64,000 nt of DNA, taken from the NCBI GenBank assembly GCA_963921425.1, contig OY992840.1, positions 4,280,501-4,344,500 of the forward strand, read 5' to 3'. Position numbers and translations under genes: made by a program. Every line of letters begins with the position of its first letter. The first letter of the stretch is position 1. This document shows positions 45,858 through 58,369 of the stretch, one piece after another. The DNA comes from Dryas octopetala. Its lineage: Eukaryota > Streptophyta > Magnoliopsida > Rosales > Rosaceae. Under the pieces are notes generated by a model. That model saw only the letters and a list, made by a program, of their open reading frames with translations. It searched no databases and had not been told where the DNA came from.

Positions 45858-46080
45858 CACTACAAGAAAAAAATACTTTGGGCGAAGAAATCCAAAAGTT
45901 TGGGCGACAGAATGAGTTCGTCGAGAGTTTTGTCGCCCAAACCATGTCACCCAAGACTTTGGACAACGAATGTATCATTTCCGTCTCCCAAAGCTACATG
46001 GGGAGTCGACAAATTTGGTTCGTCTTCTGAGGTGACTTTGGGCAATGAACATGTTGTTCGTTGCCCAAAGTCACTTTAAT
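45858..46080. mobile_element. CACTA element end
   Basis: Begins CACTACAAGAAAAAAATA, the canonical CACTA terminus, followed by five or more copies of TTTGGGCGACGAA-like words in both orientations, a subterminal array. The opposite terminus was not found, so this is either a truncated end or one end of a longer element reaching toward the Ulp1 locus. Confidence 0.6.
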
Positions 46081-46289
46081 ATGTGATTTATGGGAAACTA
46101 AACAAACCCAGCAACCAAATAAAGAAATTGTGAGTTTTTGTTTCAAAATTTTGCAGGGGTGGGGGAGGGAGGCTCGGGGTGGGAAGGGAGGGTCTGCTCC
46201 TCCCGTCTTTTTTCTTTCTTTTTTTTTTTTCAACTTTTTTGTTTGTTTTAAATATTTTTCTTTTATTAATTAGTTTATTTTTTTTGTTC

Positions 46290-46870
46290 TCTCTAACGTG
46301 GCGCCCATTTGGCATGTTGTCAGTCCACGTAGGTGCCACATCAACTTTTTTAACGGAGCCATTGACGAACTTGACGGAGGGGAGTATTTTGTAAATTTCG
46401 GGGGGCAAAGTGAGAAGAATTAATTTTTAAGAGGCAAAGTGAGAAAAAAATTTAGTTTCAGGGGGCAAATTAGTGAATAAGCCAATTCCAGAAACTAGCA
46501 TGCCTTCACTTTCAGAAACATTGAGTTGGTTTTGATTAGAATTTCATATCAAAGTGATAATATCATGATGAAAAACCTTGCTACATAGATATGTCTTAAA
46601 CAATGCTTGATGCATCTGACTCGAGAATTATAATAAGATAGATTTGCAATAACTTTAGATTATTATTTATATATATATATATGGCCTTATTCACACCATT
46701 GCCCCATATAAGATACAGTTTTTCTCACTTTGTTCCTTGAAACTTAAATTTTCTCAAATTGCCACCTGAACTTCACACAGTTGTTGCAAAAGACCCTATG
46801 CCGTCAACTCTGTCAATTTTTTCGTTAAAATAGCTGACGTGGCACCTATATGGCATGAGTGGGACCCTTA
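46290..46870. mobile_element. Two MITE-like ends facing each other
   Basis: 46290-46490 ends TTTCAGGGGGCAAATTAGTG, then AATAAGCC. 46682-46870 begins GGCCTTATTCAC, then TTGCCCC and TTTCTCACTTTG. Both carry the TGACGTGGC-type centre (46290-46340 and 46834-46850) seen in Mutator-like MITEs. They resemble the inverted halves of one family separated by about 190 bases. Full boundaries are unclear. Confidence 0.45.
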
Positions 46871-47120
46871 TTTAGTTATGTAAGATCCATGTGGACAAAA
46901 AAAATAATAAAAAATAATTTTTAAACTAAAAAATAATAAGATCCATGCATGTCAATTTTTTATAATTTTTTTTGCAAGGTTTACGTACATTTCAATTGTT
47001 ACTTATATAGAAATTGTCAAACAGGAGCTCTAATTTACTAGACAAAAACCAATAGCATTTATGCAGCTATATAAATGTATCAATTGCATTACATGGTCAT
47101 TTGGTACTATGAAAAGTGCA

Positions 47121-47265
47121 CTATACAAAAGGAATCCGAACCATGTACAAAAGAAATCTAAACCATGTACAAAAGAAATCTGAACTATGTTAAAAAAGAA
47201 TCTGAACTATGTACAAAAGGAATCCGAACCATGTACAAAAAGAATGGAATCTGAACCAAGTACAA
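47121..47265. repeat. 22-bp minisatellite
   Basis: Six to seven units like CATGTACAAAAGAAATCTGAAC, just beyond the 3' end of the Ulp1-like gene. Confidence 0.8.
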
Positions 47266-47328
47266 AAACAACCGAGTCGCCTAAATAAGGTTGATAATCT
47301 TTTTCGTTCGACCCCTTCCTCTTTTTGT

Positions 47329-47526
47329 CTATTTTCCTATTTGTTTTGGCGCTTTGGTAGATAGAGGCACTTCTGACATCAATTTATCAAATGAGTTCTT
47401 CAGCGACTCGGAGTTGGGCTGTGATCCACTCTCAATGTCCTTCAAAATCGCATGAAGCCTAAGGTTTCGTGGATGTCTGACAATTTCAAGGGAGATTTTT
47501 ATCTGCTCACCCACTAAATCAAAAGG
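47329..47526 (-). pseudogene. Terminal exon of the Ulp1-like gene
   Basis: 66 codons including the stop, starting PFDLVGEQIKISLEIVRHP after the acceptor TGCAG and ending PKQIGK. The phase matches the donor phase of the catalytic exons, which shows it belongs to the same gene. Confidence 0.7.
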
Positions 47527-47589
47527 CTGCATGAAATCCAATAATATTTACAATACAGAAACACAAACACTCAAATAACCAATGATACA

Positions 47590-50500
47590 TAAGATATTAA
47601 AAAAACTCACGTCTTTGCCAAAATCTAAGGTATTTTCAAAATCCATTATCCAACTCATCACAAATAATCCACAGTCGTAGCCATTAAGTTGTTGTGGGAC
47701 ACCATTAAGGTAAATTAGTTTCAAACTTCTGAATTCCAACATTTCTTCTAATCGCTCGTTACAAAATAAAAAATCGAGTAGGCGCAACTGAGGTAAATTC
47801 AATTCAAATAAACAGATTAACAATTAGTAGAACTTTAAGAAATAAGATACATGCATGTTGTATACGTCGAACAAGTAAACTCACCAAACCAGAAACCATC
47901 CCTTGACGATGTAACTCACATTTAGGCATCCCAAGTGAATCTCATATCTCAGCCTTTTTTTTTTTTTTAGGCTTAACAACTAATAAAAAGAGATGAGGTA
48001 TTTCGGCATCCATAAAGTCAAAAACATCTACAACAATACGAAGTGGTATCATGCTTGCACCTATATTAAGGAACTCTGTTTGATTAACTAATTGATTGAT
48101 TTATTGACTAAGAAAGTAGAGAATGAGGTATACCCACTCACAGTTCTGGAAATGGCAAGTATCTGTTGCTTCGAAGAGATATTAAAAAAACTCACGTTTT
48201 TGCCAAAATCTAAGGCATTTTCAAAATTCGTGATCCAACTCATCACAAATAACCTACAGTTGTAGCCATCAGGCTGTTGTGAGACACCATTGGGGTAAAT
48301 TAGTTTGAAACTTCTGAATTCCAACATTTCTTCTAACCGCTCGTTACAAAATAAAAATTCCAGTAAGCGCAACTGAGGTAAATTCAATTCAAACAAACAG
48401 ATTAACAAACAGTAAAACATTAAGAAATAAGATACATGCATGTTGTATACATCAGACAAGTAAACTCACCAAACCGGAAACCATCCCTTGACGATGTAAC
48501 TCACGTTTAAGCGTCCTAACTGAATCTCATATCTCAGCCTCTTTTTTTTTTAGGCTTAATAACAAATAAAAAGATATGGGGTCTTTCGGCATCGCGTAAA
48601 ATAAAAAACATCTGCAACAATATGAAGTGCTGTCATGCTTGCACCTATATTAAGTAACTCTGTTTGATTAACTAATTGATTGCTTTATTGACTAAGAAAG
48701 TAGAGAATGAGGTATACCCACTCACAGTTCTTGAAAGGGAAAGTATCTATTGCCTCGATGAGATATTAAAAAAACTCACGTCTTTGCCAAAATCTAAGGC
48801 ATTTTCAAAATCAATGATCCAACTCATCACAAATAACCTACAGTTGTAGCCATTAGGCTGTTGTGGGACATCATTGGGATAAATGAGTTTGAAACTTCTG
48901 AATTCCAACATTTCTTCTAACCGCTCGTTACAAAAAAAAAATCGAGTAAGCGCGACTGAAGTAAATTCAATTCAAACAAATAGTAAAACATTAATAAATA
49001 AGATACATGCATGTTGTATACGTCGGACAAGTAAACTCACCAAACCGGAAACCATCCCTTGATGATGTAACTCACGTTTAAGCGTCCTAAGTGAATCCCA
49101 TATTTTAGCCTCTTTTTTTTTTAGGCTTAACAACTAATAAAAAGAGATAGGGTGTTTTGGCATCGCGTAAAGTGAAAAATATCTGCAACAATATGAAGTG
49201 ATGTCATGCTTGCACCTATATTAAGTAACTCTGTTTGATTAACTAATTGATTGATTTATTGACTAAGAAAGTAGAGAATGAGGTATACCCACTCACAGTT
49301 GAAAGGGCAAGTATCTGTTGTCTCAACGAGATATTAAAAAAACTCACGTTTTGCCAAAATCTAAGGTATTTTCAAAATCCATAATCCAACTCTTCACAAA
49401 TAACCCACAGTCATAGCCATTAGGTTGTTGTGGGACACCATTGGGGTAAATGAGTTTGAAACTTCTGAATTCCAACATTTCTTCTAATCGCTCGTTACAA
49501 AATAAAAAATCGAGTATGCGCAACTGAGGTAAATTCAATTCAAACAAACAGATTAACAATCAGTAGAACTTTAAAAAATAAGATATATGCATGTTGTATT
49601 CGTCGGACAAGTAAACTCACCAAATCGGAAACCATCCATTGACGATGTAACTCACATTTAGGCGTCCTAAGTGAATCTCATATCTCAGCCTCTTTTTTGT
49701 TTCGGCATCGCGTAAAACGAAAACATCTGCAACAATATGAAGTGCTGTCATGCTTGCACCTATATTAAGTAACTTTGTTTGATTAACTAATTGATTGATT
49801 AATAAAGTAGATAATGAGGTATACCCACTCACAGTTCTTGAAAGGGCAAGTATCTGTTGCCTCGACGAGATATTAAAAAAACTCACGTCTTTGCCAAAAT
49901 TTAAGGCATTTTCAAAATTCATGATCCTACTCATCACAAATAACCCACAGTCGTAGCCATTAGGCTGTTGTGGGACACCATTGGGGTAAATGTGTTTGAA
50001 ACTTCTGAATTCTAACATTTCTTCTAACCGCTCGTTACAAAATAAAAAATCGAGTAGGCACAACTGAGATAAATTCAATTCAAACAAACAGATTAACGAT
50101 CAGTAGAACATTAAAAAATAAGATACATGCATGTTGCATACGTCGAACAAGTAAACTCACCAAACCGGAAACCATCCCTTGACGATGTAACTCACGTTTA
50201 GGCGTCCTAAGTGAATCCCATATCTCAGCCTCTTTTTTTTTTTTTTAGGCTTAACAACTAATAAAAAGAGATGAGGTGTTTTGGCATCGCGTAAAGTGAA
50301 AAAGATCTGCAACAATATGAAGTTCTGTGATGCTTGAACCTATATTAAGTAACTCTGTTTGATTAACTAATTGATTGATTTATTGACTAAGAAAGTGGAG
50401 AATGAGGTATACCAACTCACAGTTCTTAAAAGGGCAAGTATCTGTTGCCTCGACAAGATATTAAAAGAACTCACATCTTTGCCAAAATCTAAGGCATTTT

Positions 50501-51640
50501 CAAAATCCATGATCCAACTCATCACAAATAACTCACAGTCATAGCCATTAGGCTGTTGTGGGATACCATTGGGGTAAATGAGTTTGAAACTTCTGAATTC
50601 CAACATTTCTTCTAACCGCTCGTTACAAAATAAAAAATCGAGTAGGCGCAACTGAGGTAAATGCAATTCAAACAAACAGATTAACAATCAGTAGAACATT
50701 AACAAATAAAATACATGCATGTTGTATACGTCGGACAAGTAAACTCACCAAATCGGAAACCATCCCTTGACGATGTAACTCATGTTTAGGCGTCCTAAGT
50801 GAATTCCATATCTCAGCCTTTTTTTTTTTTTTAAAGGCTTAACAACTAATAAAAAGAGATGAGGTCTTTCGGCATCGCGTAAAATGAAAAACATCTGCAA
50901 CAGTATGAAGTGGTGTCATGCTTGCACCTATATTAAGTAACTCTGTTTGATTAACTAATTGATTGATTTATTGACTAAGAAAGTAGAGAATGAGGTATAA
51001 CCACTCACAGTTCTTAAAAGGGCAAGTATCTGTTGCCTCGACGAGATATTGAAAAAACTCATGTCTTTGCCAAAATCTAAGGTATTTTCAAAATCCATAA
51101 TCCAACTCATCACAAATAACCCACTGTCGTAGCTATTAGGTTGTTGTGGGACACCATTGGGGTAAATGAGTTTGAAACTTCTGAATTCCAACATTTCTTC
51201 TAACCGCTTATTACAAAATAAAAAATCGAGTAGGCGCAACTGAGGTAAATTCAATTCAAACAAACAGATTAACAATCAATAGAACATTAAGAAATAAGAT
51301 ACATGTATGTTGTATACGTCGGACAAGTAAACTCACCAAACCGGAAACCATCCCTTAACGATGTAACTCACGTTTAGGCGTTTTAAATGAATCTCATATC
51401 TCAGCCTCTTTTATTTTAGGCTTAACAACTAATAAAAAGAGATGGGGTGTTTTGGCATCGCGTAAAGTGAAAAACATCTACAACAATATGAAATGGTGTC
51501 ATGCTTGCACCTATATTAAGTAACTCTGTTTGATTAACTAATTGATTGATTTATTGACTAAGAAAGTAGATAATGAGGTATACCCACTCATAATTCTTGA
51601 AAGGGCAAGTATCTGTTGTCTTGACGAGTGTATTCTCCTT
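47590..51640 (-). repeat. Seven-copy tandem array of Ulp1 catalytic exons, ~585-bp unit
   Basis: The catalytic Cys codon region recurs at about 47671, 48256, 48840, 49408, 49948, 50535 and 51123, giving periods of 585, 584, 568, 540, 587 and 588 bases. Each unit holds, on the minus strand, a short exon fragment (RQQILALSRT), an exon segment (LNIGASMTALHIVADVF), a third (RYEIHLGRLNVSYIV, then GWFP) and the 177-bp catalytic exon (LRLLDFLFCNERLEEMLEF to ALDFGKD) between a CCTCAG acceptor and a GTGAGT donor. The rightmost end (51640) continues into a unique exon. The leftmost continues to the unique terminal exon, so the amplification is internal to one gene. Confidence 0.85.
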
Positions 51641-53700
51641 CCACCCTTTCACTTATTTTTTAACCTTGGCCTTATCAGGAGGTAGCATGTGTGCCTTTTC
51701 CTACAAAAATTTTGAAAAATCATAAATAGTTTCATTCAACATCAATATTTATTCCTATAGCTAGTAAGGTTATTAGGGTAATGTACCGAGAAGAAAAAAG
51801 GGAAGAACCATTCAGTAAAACCAGGATGCCTTTGGTATTTTCCTACCACATCTATCAGGTTCGTGCTAATGTGCTGTTCAAGGCACAATATTTCAAAACT
51901 ATGCCGGTACAATGTAAATCTGTATCCTTTTTCATGGGTCACAATGACATATCTATATGATTTGAGGGGATGTCATATGAGTAAGTATGGAACATTGATT
52001 ATGTAGTGTACATTGATAAACTTTTAGTAAGTAATATCTTACCTATCAAACCTATCCTCCATAAAAATGAAGGCGCACATTGAGATGTCATCATGGGATA
52101 GATGGCGGGAAGAGGACCCTTGAAAGGTCCGCATCCTTGCCTCTTGGAGATCTTATTAAGTTTATTTTCCAATGTAGAGGATTTGATCACTTTATCAGGA
52201 ACAAATGGCCTCTTAAGACTCATGACTACATTGTGGTGCTGGTCATGCTTGTAGACTCATTATGCTTTGAATAATCAACCAATCAACCAACACGAACGCA
52301 ACATGCATGAACAAAAACCAAATAACACATCAATACTTGCTATTCAATATCCCGACCAACAAAACAACAATATGAACAAAAGCTAATCAACACATGAATA
52401 CTTGCTATTCAAGATTTGAAACAACAACACATCAATATGAAAGCCAACCAATCAACCATTACATTTTAACAGTACATATACTTGTTATAAAAAACATGGG
52501 AAGCACTTATTATTCAATATTCCAAATCTAGAAAATAATTTATACATTAAACATCAATTGTACTTGAACACTTGAAAAACATGATCAATATTTGTTATTC
52601 AAAGCTCTTTCACACCTCTTTCCGTGGCAGCTCCTCCAAAGACAAAGATTTATAACGGGTTATTCTGGGTTCAATTCGTGGCGAGGGTTACACTTTATTA
52701 ATTGGAGGTAATCGGTTACGAGCTGTTTCACCTTCATTAGGCGATTATGGACATGTTCAATTTGAGAAACCGTCATCATACTAGCAATTTTTTCACCCAC
52801 ATTTTTAAAAAATTCTTCTTGAAATTGCATAAATCTATTGGACATTAATTCATTGCTGTCAGTAATGGATATCTGAATAGCATAAACACTTACATTCATT
52901 TCAACTTGGGATTTCTGGAGGGCAGAAACAGATGAGCAAGCATCAGCCATAGACTTTTGAAGGACATGTACAGTATGGGACAATGTCGTTACCTCTCCCT
53001 TTAAGGAAGTCACATCAGTATGTTGGTGAACGGGCAAACAACGATCGCCTAATTCAATTTCAGTGCTTACAAATCTCCCTCTCTCTTTCACCATTTCAGC
53101 AGCCTACTAAGTCGTATGGTACTCGGTTTTTTGAGTGCTTCCATAAATTTTCTACTCACTATGAGGGAAGAAGTTGGGCAAAGAATAATTCCCAAGGTGA
53201 ACAACATAAAACTAACCCGAAAGTTGTCGTCAATTGTATCTACCTCAACAAGCCTTTTTTGTATTTCAGCAATCGTGATCTTCCCATCCTTGCTGCATGG
53301 ATATTGGCCAAATTCTGGACTTCGCTCTTGTTCACGGAGTCCGTAGTTAAAATTTCAATTCCACCCTCTAGAACACTTATTAAGACTATAAAATCTTGGA
53401 GAGTGATAATCAAAGTCTTTCCATGTATCAATGGAATACGTGTCCGGTTGAAAGCGATCCACAATAAAACGACAAAGACAGCGACGCAAGCTACTGCACT
53501 TAATCCGAGCAAGCATACCGAACCTCATCTCAATTACAACTGTGATTTTATCAGCATTAAATTCACCAACAACTTCTCTAAACCGATCAGGGGTGCATCT
53601 AGTCTTTATTATGCTGTTGCTCGCTTCCCAATAACCTCATTAGACTTTGGTTTAAGACAATACTATGTATTTTGCTTCGCATTCAATGTCTTCCATTGAG

Positions 53701-54543
53701 TAGACATCTTTTGCTTCCACTGTCAAAATTGAGTGCTAAGTCATAAAATATAATAGAAAATAGGCAGTTCATCAAAATTCAATAGGCCATTCACCTCAAC
53801 CCAAAATTAAATAAAACAACCTTTTTGTTATTCTTGAACTGTTTGCCAGCTTGTTTAAGTGCCTCCGACTGGACTTATCTAAACCATTGACCAATGAAAC
53901 AATGAGTTTACTATTCATACTGTATTTCAAATGTCATTTAAAACGAAAAATAGATGAGAACATATAGATATTGGAAAAAAGGCACCATGCGCAACATATG
54001 GCATGTCGGTGTCGTTTTTTCCCTTTATTATGAGGCTTTGATTTGAGGAGATTTGTCTTTTATTAGACATCGAATTGTAGATGCGTGCCTTCAAATAAGA
54101 TAAGGAAACTGTTACAACAAAAAATTCGATAATGATAATTTATTAGTAATTGAAGTGCATGCTTAGTCTAACTAACTATGTGAATATGATTAGTAAAAAA
54201 ATAATTTCACACATGAACATGGAAACAAAAGCATTAATATTTAAGGTCATATAACGTTTTATGTGGCTTTATGTTCACATGAACAAAAAAAAAAATCAGT
54301 CCGGCAAGACACAGGCCTTCTAGGCAAGTTAATGAGCATAACAGGTGACCAAAATAGCTTTTGCAAAATTTAACTTTATGGTTGCAAGTTCATTCATAAT
54401 TGTCAAACAGTAGGTCGTGTCGGCCATTTTAATGTTTCAATTATAATTATATCCTAACAAAATTGTAACCTTCAATCAAGACTTCAGACAATATCATCAC
54501 AAAGGAGCTAACCCAACAAAAATGACCTAATAAAGGCCAATTT
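53701..54543. other. Intergenic, nothing recognised
   Basis: This lies upstream of the Ulp1-like gene and should hold its promoter, but no convincing TATA or TIR was picked out. AT-rich throughout. Confidence 0.4.
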
Positions 54544-54780
54544 ATAATTACATACGTAGTAATTATATATAGAGAACAATACAAGAGTTCTACATAAGCT
54601 ATACAACTAATTTGAATAAAGTATAACAAGTGAAGGGAATAAACACATGTGAGAAATATTCAAAAGATCACATGGGATCAGAAACGGTTGGAGAGATCGT
54701 GCAGTTCCTGGACTGATGGGATGATGAAGAATTCAAATCAGAATTCAAACCAAAAGGCTTGGACAGATTAGTTTATTACA
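54544..54780 (-). repeat. 3' LTR of the second Copia
   Basis: On the minus strand starts TGTAATAAAC at 54780. Shares with the 5' LTR the words CTTGGACAG, AAACACATGTGAGAAATATT in complement, and TACATACGTAGTAA. Homology stops near 54544. Confidence 0.85.
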
Positions 54781-54889
54781 CCCCTGCAAGCTGAGGGGGC
54801 AGTCACACACACGAAGCTTGGAAGAAAGATACCGAAAATGCGTGGAAGATAAGCCCTTAGTGAAAATGTCTGCGAGCTGATCTTCACTC

Positions 54890-57800
54890 CGCACAAAAGC
54901 CACTTCAAGTTCCTTACGAACAACTTTATCACGAACAAAATGATAGTCGACCTTTAAGTGCCTTGTCTTGGCATGAAAAACGTGATTGGAAGCAAGAGAG
55001 ATGGAAGAGACATTGTCACACCAGATAATGGGCCGATGAAGAAAAAGATGAAGATCACAATGGAGAGAGCGAAACCATGAAAGCTCAGCAACAGTACATG
55101 CAAGCTGCCGATAATTAGCCTCCGTGCTAGAGCGAGAAACCGTCTGATGAGTCTTTGAGCTCCAAGAAACAGGATTAGCACCAAAAATACAAAAATCATC
55201 TGTTTAGTATCTATGATCCTGGTCACTAGCATAATCCACATCATAGTAAGCAGTGAGGGTCATGGAGCTGGGTTGATAAAAAAGTCCAAAGGGAGGAGTG
55301 TGCTTCAAATAACGCAAGATGTGCTTAACCGCAGCCCAAAGAGCATTCGTGGGAGCATGCATAAACTTGCAAACCTGGTTCACAGCATAGGCCAAATTTG
55401 GGCATGTGATTGTTAGGTACTGCAAAACACCAACCACACTGCAATAAAAGGATGGATCGGCCATAGGGGAACTATTATACAAACTGAGTTTGCGACCACT
55501 AACCGTTGGAGTAGCAATGGGCTTGGCATCCTGGAAGTTGGTATGAACAAGCAAATCACATACATACTTGGACTGAGTAAAGTACAGACCACCATTGGCA
55601 TAAAAGGCTTCTATTCCAAGAAAATAATGAAGGGGCCCCAAATCCTTCATGGAGAACAACTTGCCCAAGTTGTGAATGAGAAGGGTAATGTGATGAGAAT
55701 TGTTTCCTGTTATCAAAATATCATCTACATAGATGAGTAAAATCAGAAAAACACATCCCTGATTGAAAATAATCAGATTTGCTCTCAGTAAAGCTCGAAG
55801 TTTCCAAGTAGTCAACAAAGTATTGGAACCACACTCTGGGGGCTTGCTTCAAGCCATATAAAGAATGTTGCAGACGACAAACATAAAGGATGTTGATTAT
55901 CAAGAAAACCAAGGGGCTGTCTCATATACACCTCTTCATTAAGATAACCATGAAGAAATGCATTTTGAACGTCAAGTTGTCGTACACTCCAACGACAATG
56001 AAACACTAAAGCTAAGACAAACCGAAGGGTGGAATGTTTAACAATCGGGCCAAAAGTTTCAGAGAAATCAAGCCCCTCCTGCTAGTGAAACCCATTTTCC
56101 ATGAAGCGAGATTTATAACGTTCAATCGAACCATCAGCTTTCCCCTTTAACTTGAACACCCACTTGCTCGGTAGAATGTTCATAGCTGGCCGGGGAGGAA
56201 CAAGAACCCATGTTCCAGCCTGTTCGATGAAGTTAAATTCAGTGCACATAGCCATACGCCAATCTGAACTTTTAATAGCTTCACTGTAACAAGAAGGTTC
56301 CATATGATCAGAAAGTAAAGCAACATGAGCATATTTAGAATTAGCCTTACTATACCAGACTTGCCACGAGCAGTCATAGAATGAATGTTTACTGAGCCAT
56401 GCACTGGACCTATAATTGACACATTAGAGAAAATAGTAGAAGTAGCAGTGGTATTGGTATTGGATACAGTGGTTACGTGCAAAGATGGAACATTAGAGGC
56501 TGGAGATTGGTGAAGCATCAAACAAGTAATCATGATAGCACCAAAATTTACGCTAGAAGACTGACTGGGGGCAGGGGATTGACTGGCGGTTGGGGTAGTG
56601 TGAATGGGAGACTGAAGAGGCGATGGACGAGTGAGAGAGAAAGTAACATTAGGTCGGGCATAGATGAGAGAATTGTGCAAGAATGGTTCTGAACTTGGAG
56701 GCAAACCTGTAAGTGATGATGAAAGAGATAAGCTAGTAACAGTTAAAGGTTCACTTACAATGGGGGACACCTGGAGAAGTGAAGTAGGTTGCTCCGAGAA
56801 AGGGAAGTTGGCCTCATTAAACAAAACGTGCCGTGAAAGATAGACTCGACCTGTAGTTAAATCCAAACAATGATAGCCATGGTGATTTAAAGAGTAGCCG
56901 AGAAAAACACAACGTTTGGACCAAATATCTAATTTTTTTTTTATTATAGGGACGCAAGTATGGAAAACGTACAAGCATTGCCGAACACTCACATAAAAGA
57001 ATAATTGGGCTTGCGCTTGAATAATTTTTCATAAGGAGAGGAAAATTTTAACAATTTAGATGGCATGCGATTAACCAAATAAGCGGCTGTGGTAAAAGCT
57101 TCAAGTCAATATTGAGTGGGAGCATGAGCTTGGGCCATGAGAGTTAAACCAGTATCACAAAGGTGGCGGTGCTTGCGTTTTGCAAGACCCTTTTTTTAGG
57201 GTATTTGGGGTAGGCAAAGCGATGAACAATTTCATTTTTAGTTAAATATTCTTTAAAGGCCAGTTTATTATATTCACCACCCTCATCTACTTGTAAAGCT
57301 TTGATTTTACATGAAAATTGAGTTTTCACATAAGTTCGAAATTGGACAAAGATAGAATAAACTCATGCTTATATTTCAAAGGAAAAATCCACAAATACCT
57401 TGAAAAGTCATTAACAAAGAGTAAATAATATTTAAGACCTTGTATAGATGCATTAGAGGTAAACCATACATCATAGCGAATCAATTCTAAAGGTGCAAGA
57501 GAGATAAAGTCTGAACTAGACAAATGTAATTTATGAATTTTTCCCAATGGGCAATTATTACAAAAAAAATTTAGACAAGCTACCCTCAACATGAAGTAAG
57601 TTATTTGCAAAAAGTCTATCTAAAATAGAAGAAGCTGGATTCCCTAATTTGGAGTGCCAAACAGAAGAGGATACTCGGACTCCAACAAAACTAGAAAAAG
57701 AACGAGTGCTTGATGATGCCAGATTTGCCCCTACATGCATCGGATATAACCCAACTTCACTCTTCCCTTGAAAAAGCGTCTTCCCCGTCGCCGAATCCTT

Positions 57801-58369
57801 AATCAAAAAGAAATAAGGATAAAAGACAAAGAAACAATTATTGTCACGAGAGAATTGAGTAACAGATAATAGATTAGCAGAAGCAGTTGGGCAATGAAAA
57901 ACAATAAGCATACGAAATTTAGAAGAAGACAAAAAACTAATATGACGGATAGGGAGAAAATTACCAATACCACCGATATTATCTTACCCTTGTACTTTTT
58001 GGGTTGTGCCAAATTGCCCAAGTCTGGGGTTATATATGCATTAGCACCAGTGTCTGCTATCTATGTACCAGACGGTGCAAGACGAGTAGTAGAAGCCGCC
58101 ATAGCGCTTAACTTCTGAGTAGGAACATGACTCTCATAAAATAGGTTCATCCTGTTGTAGCAATCAATCGCACTGTGACCCACGCGGTTGTATATCTGGC
58201 AAGTAGGCCTATTAGGATTGCCAGAAGAATTTGAAGGAGGAGTTCCTAAAATGGAGGTATTGTTGGCAATAAGGCCAAAAGAGGAATAACCACCACCCCA
58301 ACAAGTAAAACCACGAGTTGGAAGGGCTGGAGAGCCACGACCTTGACCGCGAATATTCATGGCTGCCAT
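54890..58369 (-). pseudogene. Copia protease, integrase, reverse transcriptase and RNase H
   Basis: GAG-pre-integrase shows VWHSKLGNPASSILDRL, where the usual H of LGHP is N. The integrase has CNNCPLGK, YDVWFTS, FVNDFSRYLWIF and LQVDEGGEYNKLAF, and a C-terminal WSKRCVFLGYS. RT has WVFKLKGKADGSIERYKSR, LDVQNAFLHGYLNEEVYM, YGLKQAPRVWF and the catalytic YVDDILITG (near 55730), then MKDLGPLHYFLGIE. RNase H motifs are readable to about 54900. Domains occupy several frames, so it is inactive. Confidence 0.85.

Larger units (their letters stand above)
47329..53700 (-). pseudogene. Ulp1 (C48) protease-like gene of the transposon-borne type, broken, with amplified exons
   Basis: On the minus strand, in order: an N-terminal DUF1985-like region (about 53640-53120) with RFREVVGEFNADKI, RRCLCRFIVDRFQ, IHGKTLIIT and VLEGGIEI spread over three frames, so at least two frameshifts; a helical, possibly coiled-coil region (53094-52660, KGEVTTLSHTVHVLQKSMA); middle exons (52223-51742); the catalytic-domain exons repeated in tandem (51640-47600); and a terminal exon (47526-47329) after a TGCAG acceptor, joining in phase 0 and ending at TAG. 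C48 proteases cut SUMO-like conjugates in eukaryotes. In plants many such genes travel in Mutator-like or CACTA elements. No transposase is visible here, and the frameshifts argue against function. Confidence 0.75.

Noticed and set aside
54954-55244. 96-codon hydrophobic minus-strand frame
   Set aside because: Out-of-frame shadow of the Copia RNase H region.
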